A DNA stretch of 52,675 nt from JAKQDH01 sp029558835. GTDB taxonomy: Bacteria > Planctomycetota > Phycisphaerae > UBA1845. This document shows, one piece after another, positions 43,168 to 51,869 of the stretch. The translations under genes and the position numbers were made by a program. Within the stretch, counting starts at the first letter, position 1, and each line of letters starts with the position of its first letter. The stretch spans positions 1 through 52,675 of the forward strand of contig DAOQSN010000037.1 of the NCBI GenBank assembly GCA_035356615.1. Direction: 5' to 3'. The notes beneath the pieces were generated by a model. The model was given only the letters and a program-made list of their open reading frames with translations, ran no database searches and was not told where the DNA came from.

Positions 43168-43207
43168 ATTCATCGCTCCCCCAGGTTCAAAGAACCTGGG
43201 CACCCGC
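43168..43207 (+). repeat. Family B hairpin (copy 4)
   Basis: ATTCATCGCTC, stem CCCAGGTTC, loop AAA, stem GAACCTGGG, then CACCCGC. It is oriented opposite to copies 2 and 3, 85 bp from copy 3. Confidence 0.8.
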
Positions 43208-43258
43208 CCGGCGCGCGCATACATAGGCGCCAGCCCGTCCACGGTCGAAGCCGCACTG

Positions 43259-43897
43259 TCAGCCTTCCACACCCGTCTTCACGCGATAGGCAGCGCGCAC
43301 CAGCTCGTCCGGGCTGTCGAGGTCGGGATGAAGCTGGATCGCGCGTTCGAGCCAGCGTTGGGCATCGACGCGTGCGTCGCCCCAGGCGACCAGGACCTCC
43401 AGCGCGTCGCGCTGGGCGGCGCTGAAGCCGGCGGGGGCAGCCTGCCACGCGCCGGCCGATGTCTCCGCGCCGGCCAGGCCCTCCATCTGGTCCTTCAGCG
43501 ACGCGACGATCATGTCGGCCGCCTTCTTCCCGATTCCCGGCAGCCGCGCGAGCATCCGCGTGTCGGCGTTCGCAATCCAGGTCGCAATCCGCCGCACCGG
43601 CTCCGCCAGCGCCTTCAGCGCCTTGCGCGGGCCAATCCCCTTTACACTGACGAACCGGCTGAAGAAGCGTTTATCTTCCGGATGCAAGAAACCCAGTAGC
43701 CGCGGCGTCAGATGCCCCGACGCCTGGCTGGCCTCGTAGAATTGCACAGTGTGCAGCGTCACGTCCGTCCCGCGATGGGCGGCCAACTCCCCCAGCGCGT
43801 AACGCGGCACAAGAACCTCATACGCGAGGCCGTCGCGCTCCAGCACGACCGCATCATCCGTCAACTCAATGAGCGTCCCCGTCAAACGGACGATCAT
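43259..43897 (-). CDS. ruvA: Holliday junction DNA helicase subunit RuvA
   Basis: RuvA binds four-way junctions as a tetramer and recruits RuvB for branch migration. Start ATG 43897 follows GGAGGT and gives 212 residues, close to the usual 200. Domain I begins MIVRLTGTLIELTDDAVVLE; two helix-hairpin-helix motifs are VSVKGIGPRKALKALAEPV and ARLPGIGKKAADMIVASLK; the C-terminal domain III (AQRDALEVLVAWGDARVDAQ) contacts RuvB. The start overlaps the ruvC stop by ATGA, so the two are translationally coupled. ruvB is not in the window. Confidence 0.96.
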   Translation of the reverse strand: MIVRLTGTLIELTDDAVVLERDGLAYEVLVPRYALGELAAHRGTDVTLHTVQFYEASQASGHLTPRLLGFLHPEDKRFFSRFVSVKGIGPRKALKALAEPVRRIATWIANADTRMLARLPGIGKKAADMIVASLKDQMEGLAGAETSAGAWQAAPAGFSAAQRDALEVLVAWGDARVDAQRWLERAIQLHPDLDSPDELVRAAYRVKTGVEG

Positions 43898-44400
43898 CGT
43901 TGCACCTCCCTTGCCTTCTCGGCCTGGAGGTCGGCGGCCGCACATAGCGCGATCGCCAAGGCGTCGGCGACGTCCGGCGGCTCGGGCAGCTTAACCAGCC
44001 CCAGCGTCGCCTGGATCGCCCGCTGAATCTGCCCCTTACCGGCGTGGCCGTTGCCGGTCAGATAGCGTTTCACCTGCGTGGCCCCGTATGCGCGCACCGG
44101 AATGCCGCCGCGCCCCGCGGCCAGCAGAATCACGCCCCGAGCATGGCCCATGAGGATCGCGGTGCGCGGGTGGCGGTAGTGCGCGTACAGTTCCTCCACG
44201 GCCACCACCGCCGGCCGGTGCTCATTGAGCAGGGCCGTGAGATCTGCCTCGAGCTGAACGAGTCGGTCCGGCAGGGGCAAACGAGCATCCAAGCGGCACA
44301 CGCCGGCGTCGAGCACCGCGACTGCGCCGTCACGTGCCCGCACCACCGCGTAGCCCGTGATGCCCAACCCGGGGTCAATACCGCATACCACGGCCCGCAT
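43894..44400 (-). CDS. ruvC: Crossover junction endodeoxyribonuclease RuvC
   Basis: RuvC resolves Holliday junctions by paired nicks. The 168-residue product starts at ATG 44400. The four acidic catalytic positions are visible: Asp9 in VVCGIDPGLGITGYAV, Glu in AVVAVEELYAHY, and the two Asp of PPDVADALAIAL. GATQVKRYLTGNGHAGKGQI is the conserved basic stretch. It is first of the ruvC-ruvA pair; the frame is open 14 codons upstream but homologues begin here. Confidence 0.96.
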   Translation of the reverse strand: MRAVVCGIDPGLGITGYAVVRARDGAVAVLDAGVCRLDARLPLPDRLVQLEADLTALLNEHRPAVVAVEELYAHYRHPRTAILMGHARGVILLAAGRGGIPVRAYGATQVKRYLTGNGHAGKGQIQRAIQATLGLVKLPEPPDVADALAIALCAAADLQAEKAREVQR

Positions 44401-44670
44401 ACCGTCCCCGCGCTCCGCCCGCCGGTAGCGGCGGCTCGTCACAGCGGCATGATCCAGGAGTTAGCCGCGTATGCTGAGGCTCGGCCGGACGGGGGTCCGT
44501 GTCAAGACGGGTGCTTCTCCCCCGAGGCGACGGGCGCGTGAGCCAGTTGACCCCGTCGGCGGCGCACTCGGCGCGGACCAACAGCCTGGAGCCCTCCGCA
44601 AGGTTCGCGGTTCCGCGCCCCCGGCTCAGCACCGCCGGCCGCCGCAGCAAGGTTCGACGCCTACCCGAGC
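44401..44670. other. Spacer between the repeat lipoprotein and ruvC
   Basis: Both flanking genes lie on the minus strand, so this holds the ruvC upstream region and the 3' end of the lipoprotein gene. No clear promoter, terminator or gene is visible. Confidence 0.35.
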
Positions 44671-44964
44671 CTACGGCTTGGCCTTGCGGATCCCGCGTTC
44701 CTTCTCCGTGACGATGACCGTCGGGCGCGGCGAGGGCTCCGTGACAATCACCGTGGTCGGTCGGGGCTCCGGATGCACCACCACTACATCCGGCCGGCGC
44801 CGAGGCTCAACCACGACCACGCCGGGCCGAGGTGCCGGGTGCACTACAACCACCGGCGGGGGTGGACGTCGGTGTTCGTGGACGACGATCATCGCACCAT
44901 CGCACCCGCTCAACGCCAAACCGATTCCAGCAAGAGGAAACAAAAGCCATCCACGATTTAACAT
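44671..44964 (-). CDS. Small lipoprotein with Val/Pro/Arg repeats
   Basis: The 97-residue product starts at ATG 44964 with GGGAG upstream. LLFPLAGIGLALSGC is a clear lipoprotein signal. The mature chain is almost entirely an 11-12 residue repeat of the form VVVVxPxPRP (VVVVHPAPRPG, VVVVEPRRRPD, VVVVHPEPRPT, TVIVTEPSPRPT). Alternating Val strands with Pro-Arg turns and high positive charge suggest an extended, envelope-bound or cell-wall-contacting rod. Function is unknown. Confidence 0.75.
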   Translation of the reverse strand: MLNRGWLLFPLAGIGLALSGCDGAMIVVHEHRRPPPPVVVVHPAPRPGVVVVEPRRRPDVVVVHPEPRPTTVIVTEPSPRPTVIVTEKERGIRKAKP

Positions 44965-45530
44965 CGCCAGTCTCCCGCCTAGGGCTAGCCCTTCATATCT
45001 ACTGCACCGCACGGCCTGACCGCGTCCACGTCATCGGCGCCGCCGGCTTCCGCCCATCAACGATTACACCGCGTCCCGCCCAGCAGGTCGCGTGACCGCC
45101 CCGGGCGGACCAGTTTACGCCCCCGGCCCCCGGAGTCTACTCGGCGGGCGCGGGCCCGGTAGTCCCGGGGAGGCAACCTGAGGCGTACTGCCCGCACAAC
45201 CGGCATATACGGTCCCGGACGCCGTACGCCAACCGCCGGGGGCATCACGCCGACGCTGATCGGTTGGACACGCGGAACGGACGACTCGATAGAGCCGGCG
45301 TCGAGATCTCGACCACTTGCCCGCTCGGAGCGGCTTCCCCGCGCCCTCCCCGGCATACGACCCGCCCGCCCGTCTCGGGCCAGTCACGTCGCCCGCGGCG
45401 GAACGCGACGAGAAAGCGGCCGATATTCCCACCCAGTTTGGCGCAACTATCTCAAGCAGCACTACAGCCCGTCCGATGAAGCGCATCGTCCGGTTCCCGG
45501 AGATTTCCGACAGTCTTTTGGAGACAGCTT
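44965..45530. other. Divergent spacer, no gene supported
   Basis: It separates the minus-strand repeat lipoprotein from the plus-strand Trp-rich gene, so promoters for both are expected. No repeat family member or clear promoter is seen. Several frames cross it on both strands but are Arg/Pro-rich. Confidence 0.35.
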
Positions 45531-46028
45531 ATGCCAACGTATACAAAGAGACGTACGACGAACAAGCGCAGCAACAACGGGCCTTGGGGAGGCACGCGCT
45601 ACACGACCACGAAGAGCACCCGGCAGTACGGTCAGTCGCAGACGACGACCCGACCGACGGCAGCGACCGGCTACCAGACCTACGCGTACAACTTCTGCGC
45701 GAAGATGAATAGCTGGAAGACGCTGTACAATCAGACGCGGGGCCCGGCCAAGTACAACCGCCCCACCCCGACCACGCTCAACACCTTCGCCAACTGGGTC
45801 ACCAAGGGCGCGATTGTGCACACGGTGAGCCCGACGCAGGTGTCGCGCTGGGCGCGGAACTGGAGCCAGCAGTTCAACCCCAACAGCCTGACCTCCTGCA
45901 AGAACTTCCTGTGGTGGAAGTATGGGAAGCAGACGATCAAGGCCGTGTCGTGGGCCAAGAACGGGTGGTTCATGATTGCCACCTCGCAAACCTGGAACGG
46001 CAAGCCGTTCAACTGGCCCCGCTGCTAA
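45531..46028 (+). CDS. Basic Trp/Asn/Thr-rich small protein, hypothetical
   Basis: The 165-residue product starts at ATG 45531 with GGAG upstream. The first 45 residues are a disordered basic tail (KRRTTNKRSNN, TKSTRQYGQSQTTTRP). The rest is compact: NFCAKMNSWKTLYNQTRGPA, TLNTFANWVTKGAIVHTVSP, TQVSRWARNWSQQFNP and WNGKPFNWPRC. About eleven Trp, three Cys and a strong net positive charge set it apart from its neighbours, and Asn, Gln and Thr are far more frequent than elsewhere in this GC-rich DNA. It could be an abundant nucleic-acid-binding or structural protein; no family is recognised. Confidence 0.75.
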   Translation: MPTYTKRRTTNKRSNNGPWGGTRYTTTKSTRQYGQSQTTTRPTAATGYQTYAYNFCAKMNSWKTLYNQTRGPAKYNRPTPTTLNTFANWVTKGAIVHTVSPTQVSRWARNWSQQFNPNSLTSCKNFLWWKYGKQTIKAVSWAKNGWFMIATSQTWNGKPFNWPRC

Positions 46029-46401
46029 AGCCCGGCCACTGCCGCAGGTCACTCGACCACACTGCACGCCGGGAACCAGTTTGCATGGACCAGGGCGACC
46101 CCTCTCCACGGGTCGCCCTGTCCATTTCCAGAGCCCGCATACGCCGCGCGCGTCCGCCGGCTTCCCCCTCTCCCCTCAGGGGAGAGGGCGGCGTGAGGGG
46201 GAGATCGGCGAGAACTCAACCCTGCGCACCGAACCCCTCGCCCCCCCCAACGGAGACGGCACGGCCAGAGGGCGACCCGCAACAACTCTGCGCCACGCCC
46301 GCAAACGCCTCTTTTATCTGGGGAGAGGGCTGCGTAAGGGAGAAACCTGCGACAACTCGCCCCGACCGCCTCCGACTCGGAAGGACGACGTGTAAGAACT
46401 T
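46029..46401. other. Repeat spacer
   Basis: A hairpin-like GGGCGACCCCTCTCC-type sequence (GGGCGACC / GGTCGCCC, about 46093-46118) follows the Trp-rich gene and may terminate it. A family A palindrome lies at 46163-46203. No gene is supported. Confidence 0.5.
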
Positions 46402-46785
46402 CTACGCCTCCGTGCTGCCGCCTCCCGCGCGCAGCATCGCGAGCAGCATCTTGAAACGCCCACCGCCGCGCACCGCATGCGGAACCCCGGCCGGCATCAG
46501 CAGAATCTGACCGCTGCCCACCTGGAACGGCTCTCCGCCGACGGTGAATTCGCCGGCACCCTCCACGACCTGCACGAAAGCATCAAACGGCGTCGTGTGC
46601 TCGCTGAGACCCTGGTCCGCGTCGAACGCGAACAGCGTAATCGTACCGGCGTGGTTGCCCACCAGCGTCCGACTCACAATCGCCCCCGCGCCGTACTCCA
46701 CAAGTCCCGCCAAGTCGAGGACCTCCCCGGCCGGCATCTTGGCCTTACTCGTGGTGCCGCACTTGCCCGCCTTTTCCTGGGTCAT
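46402..46785 (-). CDS. Single-domain cupin protein
   Basis: The 127-residue product starts at ATG 46785 behind AGGAGG nine bases away. The two cupin motifs are EHTTPFDAFVQVVEGAGEFT (His and spacing of motif 1) and PAGVPHAVRGGGRFKM (His of motif 2), separated by GGEPFQVGSGQILLM. This is a small beta-barrel metal-binding fold. Relatives range from sugar or polyketide isomerases to sensors; the sequence does not decide. It is divergent from the prepilin gene. Confidence 0.88.
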   Translation of the reverse strand: MTQEKAGKCGTTSKAKMPAGEVLDLAGLVEYGAGAIVSRTLVGNHAGTITLFAFDADQGLSEHTTPFDAFVQVVEGAGEFTVGGEPFQVGSGQILLMPAGVPHAVRGGGRFKMLLAMLRAGGGSTEA

Positions 46786-47102
46786 CAGCTTGAGCCTCCT
46801 GGGTACCTGACCGCGCAGAGGGAGCCACCGGTCCCGCCGGGAGTGTAGGGACCGCGGCGTGGGTCCCCAACCGGGCGGGAGGCGGACTCCCCAACGCACG
46901 CGACCTTCTATCCAGGCAGACCTAGCCCATCTTATCATCGAACGCCGTTATGCACACTAAATCCAGTGGCACCGTAAGCGGGCTCCTCGCGAAGGCTGGG
47001 GCCCGGCAACGGGAGGCGAAAAAAACGGAAATTTCGCCCCGGCCGCGTGTAAGAAACCCCACGCGGGGTCGGACTACCTGGCGGACACAGGAGATCAACC
47101 AT
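46786..47102. other. Divergent intergenic region, cupin / prepilin-like
   Basis: No gene is supported. A purine-rich run GGCGAAAAAAACGGAAATTTC lies near 47016-47035. Promoters for both flanking genes should be here, but I cannot place them confidently. Confidence 0.3.
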
Positions 47103-48206
47103 ATGTCGCCCACACGACGTGCGCGAAGCGGCGGGCTGCGATGGCGTCGGCCGCGTGGCGGGTTCACGCTGACGGAACTGATGGCAGTTGGGGGGTGCCT
47201 GGTGTGCCTGGCGGCGCTGCTGCAGCCGTCGCTGGAGGCGACGCACGATCAGGCGAAGCAGTCGCATTGCCTGGAACGCTTGCGGAGCATCATGGCCGCC
47301 AGTCAGACGTACGCGCAAAACGACCCGCAGGATTGGGCGATCCCCGTCCACCCGCTTCAGTTCAACCAGAATCCGACTAACCCGTCGTTCATTGGGGCTT
47401 ACGAGTGGGGTGGCAAGAGCGGGATCGGGCGGGATTACTGGGTTACGGGTGCGCCGGGCGATCCGCTGAACAGCAAGTACGGCACGCGGGCGGGCTTCGG
47501 GCCGGCGACGCGTCCACTGAACGACATTCTGTATCCACACGGCTTCCGCGACACCCTCAATCCGGTGTTCAACCCAGCGGGGGCGACGCTGGACACGCAA
47601 CTGGACTTGGCGGTGTATCGGTGTCCGGGCGACGACGGCCCGCCGGACGGCGGCCACTGTCCAGACTGGCTGAATCACCCGGGGCAATCGTCGTACGACC
47701 ACTTCGGCACCAGCTACGCGGCGAACATCTTCATGATCTCTACGCAAGGCGGCGGATACATGCGGTCCAACTCGCCGTATTTGCGCCCGCTGGCCCGCGT
47801 GCCGAACCCCGCGCGGACCATTTTCTACGAGGAGAACATCGGGCGCTGGGCGTGGGCGGCGCGCGAGGACTGGTGCGACTTCCTGCTGGGCATCGACATC
47901 GGTCCCACACGTGTGATCCGCGGTTGGCATGGGAAGGACTGGTGCTACAACCAGGCGTTCGGAGATGGGCACGCCCGGATGAACAGAATCTACATCGACC
48001 GCACGGAGGACGCCGAGGGGTACGCTTGGCACTATCTCTCCGAAGTGGTGTTTCCCGACGACTCGAACCAGCAGCAGAGCATGCGCTGTGTGATCATTCG
48101 TGGGCCCGGGTGGCAGAAGGACACTCTGCCTGCCGAGGACATCAACACCGGTCTGTGGAGTTGCGGGGAAGGGCGGGCGTCGTATGAGGATTGCGTCCAC
48201 GAGTAA
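47103..48206 (+). CDS. Type IV prepilin-like (DUF1559-related) protein
   Basis: The 367-residue product starts at ATG 47103 with AGGAG nine bases upstream. A basic leader ends RPRGGFTLTELMAVGGCLVC: cleavage after Gly and methylation of Phe by a prepilin peptidase are expected, then a hydrophobic helix. The large globular part contains HGKDWCYNQAFGDGHARMN, close to the H-X-DG motif that ends DUF1559-type pseudopilins abundant in planctomycetes. Glu at position 5 of the mature protein is present (FTLTE). It is likely exported by a type II or IV pilus-like machine. The large beta-helix gene follows after 75 bp. Confidence 0.9.
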   Translation: MSPTRRARSGGLRWRRPRGGFTLTELMAVGGCLVCLAALLQPSLEATHDQAKQSHCLERLRSIMAASQTYAQNDPQDWAIPVHPLQFNQNPTNPSFIGAYEWGGKSGIGRDYWVTGAPGDPLNSKYGTRAGFGPATRPLNDILYPHGFRDTLNPVFNPAGATLDTQLDLAVYRCPGDDGPPDGGHCPDWLNHPGQSSYDHFGTSYAANIFMISTQGGGYMRSNSPYLRPLARVPNPARTIFYEENIGRWAWAAREDWCDFLLGIDIGPTRVIRGWHGKDWCYNQAFGDGHARMNRIYIDRTEDAEGYAWHYLSEVVFPDDSNQQQSMRCVIIRGPGWQKDTLPAEDINTGLWSCGEGRASYEDCVHE

Positions 48207-48281
48207 AGCGAGCCCAGTACGGGAGAGCGGGCCAGCGAACGTCACCATCAACACGCACATTTCAAGCGGGGAGGCCCTGCT

Positions 48282-51200
48282 ATGGCGAGCGTGAAAGCGA
48301 TAGCGGACGTTGTGACATCGGTCTTCGTGGCGTTGCTGGCGGTGCCGGCTCTGGCGCAAACCGGTCAGGCGGGCATCCGCGGCGTCGAGGCATCCGGTGC
48401 CCTGACGGTGGATGACTGCCTTGCCGGCCCCGACGCAGCGGTGGCGGCGCCCGGCCTCGTCCGCGCGGCGGTGTCGAACGACAACTGCGCGCAGGCGGAG
48501 GCCATCGCCGGGTTCGGTTTCTTCGCCTTCGACACGACGGAGGCGACGACTGATGGGCCGGCACATGCCGCGTGTGCCTTTGATGTCGATCCCCAGACGC
48601 CGCTCGATGTCTGGTACTGCTGGACGAGCGACACGGACGGACCGGTTGCCGTCGAGACCTGCCGGCAGACGACGGTGGATACGAAACTCGTCGTGTACCA
48701 AGGCTGCACGTGTCCGCCGAGCGACGCGAACCTGCTGGCGTGCGCAGATGACGACTGTGTGTATCAGTCACGCGTGGAATTCGCGGCCACGACCGGGCGG
48801 AGCTACCTGATCCGCATTGGCGTGCATCCCGGTCTGGGCGGCGGGCAAGGCACGTTCAACATCACGTCGGCTGACCAGCCCGAGCTGCCCTGCGCGCAAC
48901 CGCCCGAGAATTGCCAGCCGCCCGACGGCTGGAACGCGTATGCCAGCGACCGCGCGCAGTATCTCGTCGCGGACGACTTCAGGCCCGCGACTGACGGCTC
49001 CATCTCCGCGCTCTGTTGGTGGGGGACGTACTACGGCGAAAGCGGCAACTGCCTGCCCGGGGGGTCGGATACTTTCGAGGTCAGGTACTTCGCTGATGAC
49101 GGCGGCCTGCCGGGGACCTTGCTCGCCGGACCGTTTCGGCAGGCGGAGGGCACGCTGCTGGTGCAGGGCCCGGTGTCTACCGGCGGGTTGGTGATGGACA
49201 GGCTGTTCGAATATGAGTACAGCGCGCAACATGCCCCGGTGCCGGTGACTGCGGGGCAGTGTTGCTGGGTGGAGATCAGCAACCCGGGTTTCGAGTCGTG
49301 CGTCTGGCTGTGGGAGGCGGCTCCGCGTGGTGCATCGGGTGAATCGCAGGCGTTGGGGAATCGGCGGGCGGCCAAGGCCGGCCCGGGCGCCGGCCCGCCC
49401 GAGTATGACGCCGCCACGGCCGGAGTGGACGATCTGGCGTGGTGTTTGAACGTGACGCCGGGCGATGCCCGCTGGTGCCTGACCTCGCCGATCAACGATA
49501 ACTTCGCCGACCGCCTGCCGATTACGGAGGGCGCCGTTGCGTTTGATACGCGGGGGGCCTCGACCGATGGTCCGGCCCTATGTATTTGCAAATCACTGGG
49601 AGACCCCCTGATCGCGCGTGACATCTGGTTCGAGTACGTCCCGGCCGCCACGGGGACCGCGACCCTGCTCCTGTGCGACGTGCTGTACGACGTGTGGGCC
49701 GTCGTGGACACGGCGGTCTGCGTGGACGACGCCCCCTGCCAGGCCGTCGACGACTGGCCGCTTAGCGCCGCCTTCGCCTTTCCCGTGCAGGCGGGTGTGC
49801 CGAACATCATACGAATCGGAGGCTACGGGGGGGCCACGGGGCCCGGCACGCTCGTGCTCAGCCTCAACGATCCCGATTGCGACGGCGACGGGAGCCCGGA
49901 CGTGGTGGAGTTGGTTACCGGGGCCAGTTGGGACGACGACGGTAATGGCGTGCCCGACGAGTGCGAGGTCACGCGCTTGTACGTCGATGCCGACGCGACA
50001 GGGCTGAACCACGGCACAAGCTGGGCCGACGCGTTCACCGAACTGGAGTGGGCCCTTGAGCTGGTCGCGAGCGGGTACCCGCACGTAACGGAGATCTGGG
50101 TGGCCGAGGGGACCTATCACTCATTGGGTCCGGCTGGATCGGGGTTTCGGCTGCAAGACGCGGTGGCATGGTATGGCGGCTTCGCGGGCGGCGAGACGGA
50201 ACTGGCGGAGCGGAGCCCGGCGGACCACCCCACCATCCTGACCGGAGACGTGGCCGGGGATGACCCAACGTCACCTACCAACTGCTATGAAATGCACGTT
50301 TCGCCCGGATGTGATGACCCCGCCTGCGCGGCCGAGGTTTGTCGCGGGCAACCGTCGTGTTGTACGGTTTCCTGGGACGCGGATTGCGCAGACATTGCGG
50401 CCTACGAGTGTGGAGGCTTGTTAATGCCCATGGCGGAGAACGGCGCGCACGTGGTCATCGCGCAGAACTGCGAGGCCTCCACGATTCTCGACGGCTTTGT
50501 CCTTACGCGCGGCTATGCGACATCGAGCTCTCCCCTGTACTACAGCGGCGCAGGCATGTACATCATGAATGCCAGCCCCGTGGTGCGCAACTGCGTCTTC
50601 ACCCGCAATGTGGCCGACCCTTCTGGCTACTCCACGTATGGGGGAGCCGTTTACGTGGGGGGGACGTCAAGTCCGCAATTCATCAACTGTGTATTCGCTC
50701 ATAACCTCGCCGCTGTCGGTGGCGCGGTGTTCAATCGCAGCAGCAGCGACACGGTCTGGCGGAACTGCGTCTTTTCGGGGAATCTTGCGGCGATATTCGG
50801 AGGAGGCGTGGTAGAAGCTTCCCCCGAGAGTCGCAGGATGATCCTCACCAATTGCACCATCGCGACGAACTGGGCGCAGCAAGGGCCCACCGCGGGCGTG
50901 GCCGGCACCGGCAATCTCCTGATGAACTGCATCGTCTGGGGCAACACGGATTCTTCCGGACAAGGAGAGACGGCGCAAATCAGTGGTGGTCAAGTGAACT
51001 ACTCCTGCGTCCAGGGCTGGACCGGCGACCTCGGCGGCGTCGGGAACTTCGGGGATGACCCGCTGTTTGTGGACACGCTGGGGCCCGACGGCGTGGCCGG
51101 CACACCTGACGATGACGTCCACCTGTTGCCGCTGTCGCCGTGCATTGATGCGGGTGACCCGACGTACGACTTCAGCCTCGAGCCCGAGCCGGACGGCGGG

Positions 51201-51551
51201 CGCATCAACATCGGCGCCTACGGCAACACGCCGGAAGCGGCCACCCGCGGCTGGCTCTACATTGAGGATTACGTGGTGATCTCCGAACGGCGCGTGGGGC
51301 GCACCACGTTCCAATACGAGATGGCCGTCGTGGTCTGCAACCACAGCGATCAGGACGCCCCCAACGTGATCCTCGAACTGCTGGCCGTGCCGGAGAACGT
51401 GACCATCATCAGCGGCGCCGAGGTCACCGTCGGCCCGGTGGCTGCCGGCGTGACCGTCACGAGCCTTACGAACTTCGTCATCCAAGTGGACCGCACCACG
51501 CCGGTAACGCCGCTGGGCTTCAGTTGGCGCGTGGTGCAGATGGGAGATTGA
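48282..51551 (+). CDS. Secreted parallel beta-helix protein with Cys-rich insert
   Basis: The 1089-residue product starts at ATG 48282 behind GGAGG. The signal peptide VVTSVFVALLAVPALAQ is followed by two domains of about 130 residues starting with NDNCAQAEAIAGF and INDNFADRLPIT (each with FDT--TTDGPA and a W/Y-rich strand), with a separate beta domain between them. A Ca-binding-like Asp stretch (DPDCDGDGSPDVVE) leads to a polymorphic beta-helix domain (TRLYVDADATGLNHGTSWAD ... FGDDPLFVD ... SPCIDAGDPTYD). Within the helix about 45 residues (670-713) form a Cys-rich insert (SPGCDDPACAAEVC, SCCTVSWDADCADIA). A cell-surface role is inferred. It may be co-transcribed with the upstream prepilin-like gene. 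Confidence 0.88.
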   Translation: MASVKAIADVVTSVFVALLAVPALAQTGQAGIRGVEASGALTVDDCLAGPDAAVAAPGLVRAAVSNDNCAQAEAIAGFGFFAFDTTEATTDGPAHAACAFDVDPQTPLDVWYCWTSDTDGPVAVETCRQTTVDTKLVVYQGCTCPPSDANLLACADDDCVYQSRVEFAATTGRSYLIRIGVHPGLGGGQGTFNITSADQPELPCAQPPENCQPPDGWNAYASDRAQYLVADDFRPATDGSISALCWWGTYYGESGNCLPGGSDTFEVRYFADDGGLPGTLLAGPFRQAEGTLLVQGPVSTGGLVMDRLFEYEYSAQHAPVPVTAGQCCWVEISNPGFESCVWLWEAAPRGASGESQALGNRRAAKAGPGAGPPEYDAATAGVDDLAWCLNVTPGDARWCLTSPINDNFADRLPITEGAVAFDTRGASTDGPALCICKSLGDPLIARDIWFEYVPAATGTATLLLCDVLYDVWAVVDTAVCVDDAPCQAVDDWPLSAAFAFPVQAGVPNIIRIGGYGGATGPGTLVLSLNDPDCDGDGSPDVVELVTGASWDDDGNGVPDECEVTRLYVDADATGLNHGTSWADAFTELEWALELVASGYPHVTEIWVAEGTYHSLGPAGSGFRLQDAVAWYGGFAGGETELAERSPADHPTILTGDVAGDDPTSPTNCYEMHVSPGCDDPACAAEVCRGQPSCCTVSWDADCADIAAYECGGLLMPMAENGAHVVIAQNCEASTILDGFVLTRGYATSSSPLYYSGAGMYIMNASPVVRNCVFTRNVADPSGYSTYGGAVYVGGTSSPQFINCVFAHNLAAVGGAVFNRSSSDTVWRNCVFSGNLAAIFGGGVVEASPESRRMILTNCTIATNWAQQGPTAGVAGTGNLLMNCIVWGNTDSSGQGETAQISGGQVNYSCVQGWTGDLGGVGNFGDDPLFVDTLGPDGVAGTPDDDVHLLPLSPCIDAGDPTYDFSLEPEPDGGRINIGAYGNTPEAATRGWLYIEDYVVISERRVGRTTFQYEMAVVVCNHSDQDAPNVILELLAVPENVTIISGAEVTVGPVAAGVTVTSLTNFVIQVDRTTPVTPLGFSWRVVQMGD

Positions 51552-51869
51552 TCGACGGGCGCCCTAAGAGTTGGTAACACAACCCCCCTCCCTGGCAGGG
51601 AGGGGTCGGGGAGGGTCGAATGGGCGTGACATTCCCCCTCACCCTGCCCTCTCCCCCAAGGGGGAGAGCGTGTTTAGCGTGGGTGCCATGCCCTTACCCG
51701 CCGCAAGCGGGGGTGGGCATGCAGTCGGGCGTAAGAACATGCTTACCCACGACTGCTGTCGCGGGAAAGCATGGCACCCTTGCAGCTGTAGACGCTGAAC
51801 ACGTACAAGGGGGAGAGGGGTTCTGTCAGACGCTCCAGGCAATCGGCGCCCTCAAGCAGGAGACGGACC
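51552..51869. other. Spacer made almost entirely of repeats
   Basis: Two family A palindromes (51581-51615 and 51634-51668) and an inverted family C copy (51677-51808) fill the gap between the beta-helix gene and the PEP-CTERM gene. Only about 60 bp remain for a promoter. Confidence 0.7.
51677..51808 (-). repeat. Family C composite repeat (copy 3, inverted)
   Basis: The reverse complement reads TGTTCAGCGTCTACAGCTGC, then GGGTGCCATGCTTTCCCGCG ...TCGTGGGTAAGCATG, then ATGCCCACCCCCGC-TTGC-GGCGGGTAAGGGCATGGC. It has the same order of parts as copy 2 with a longer spacer. Confidence 0.8.

Noticed and set aside
46935..48701. 588-codon minus-strand frame
   Set aside because: Antisense to the prepilin gene and the start of the beta-helix gene; Arg/Val-rich noise.
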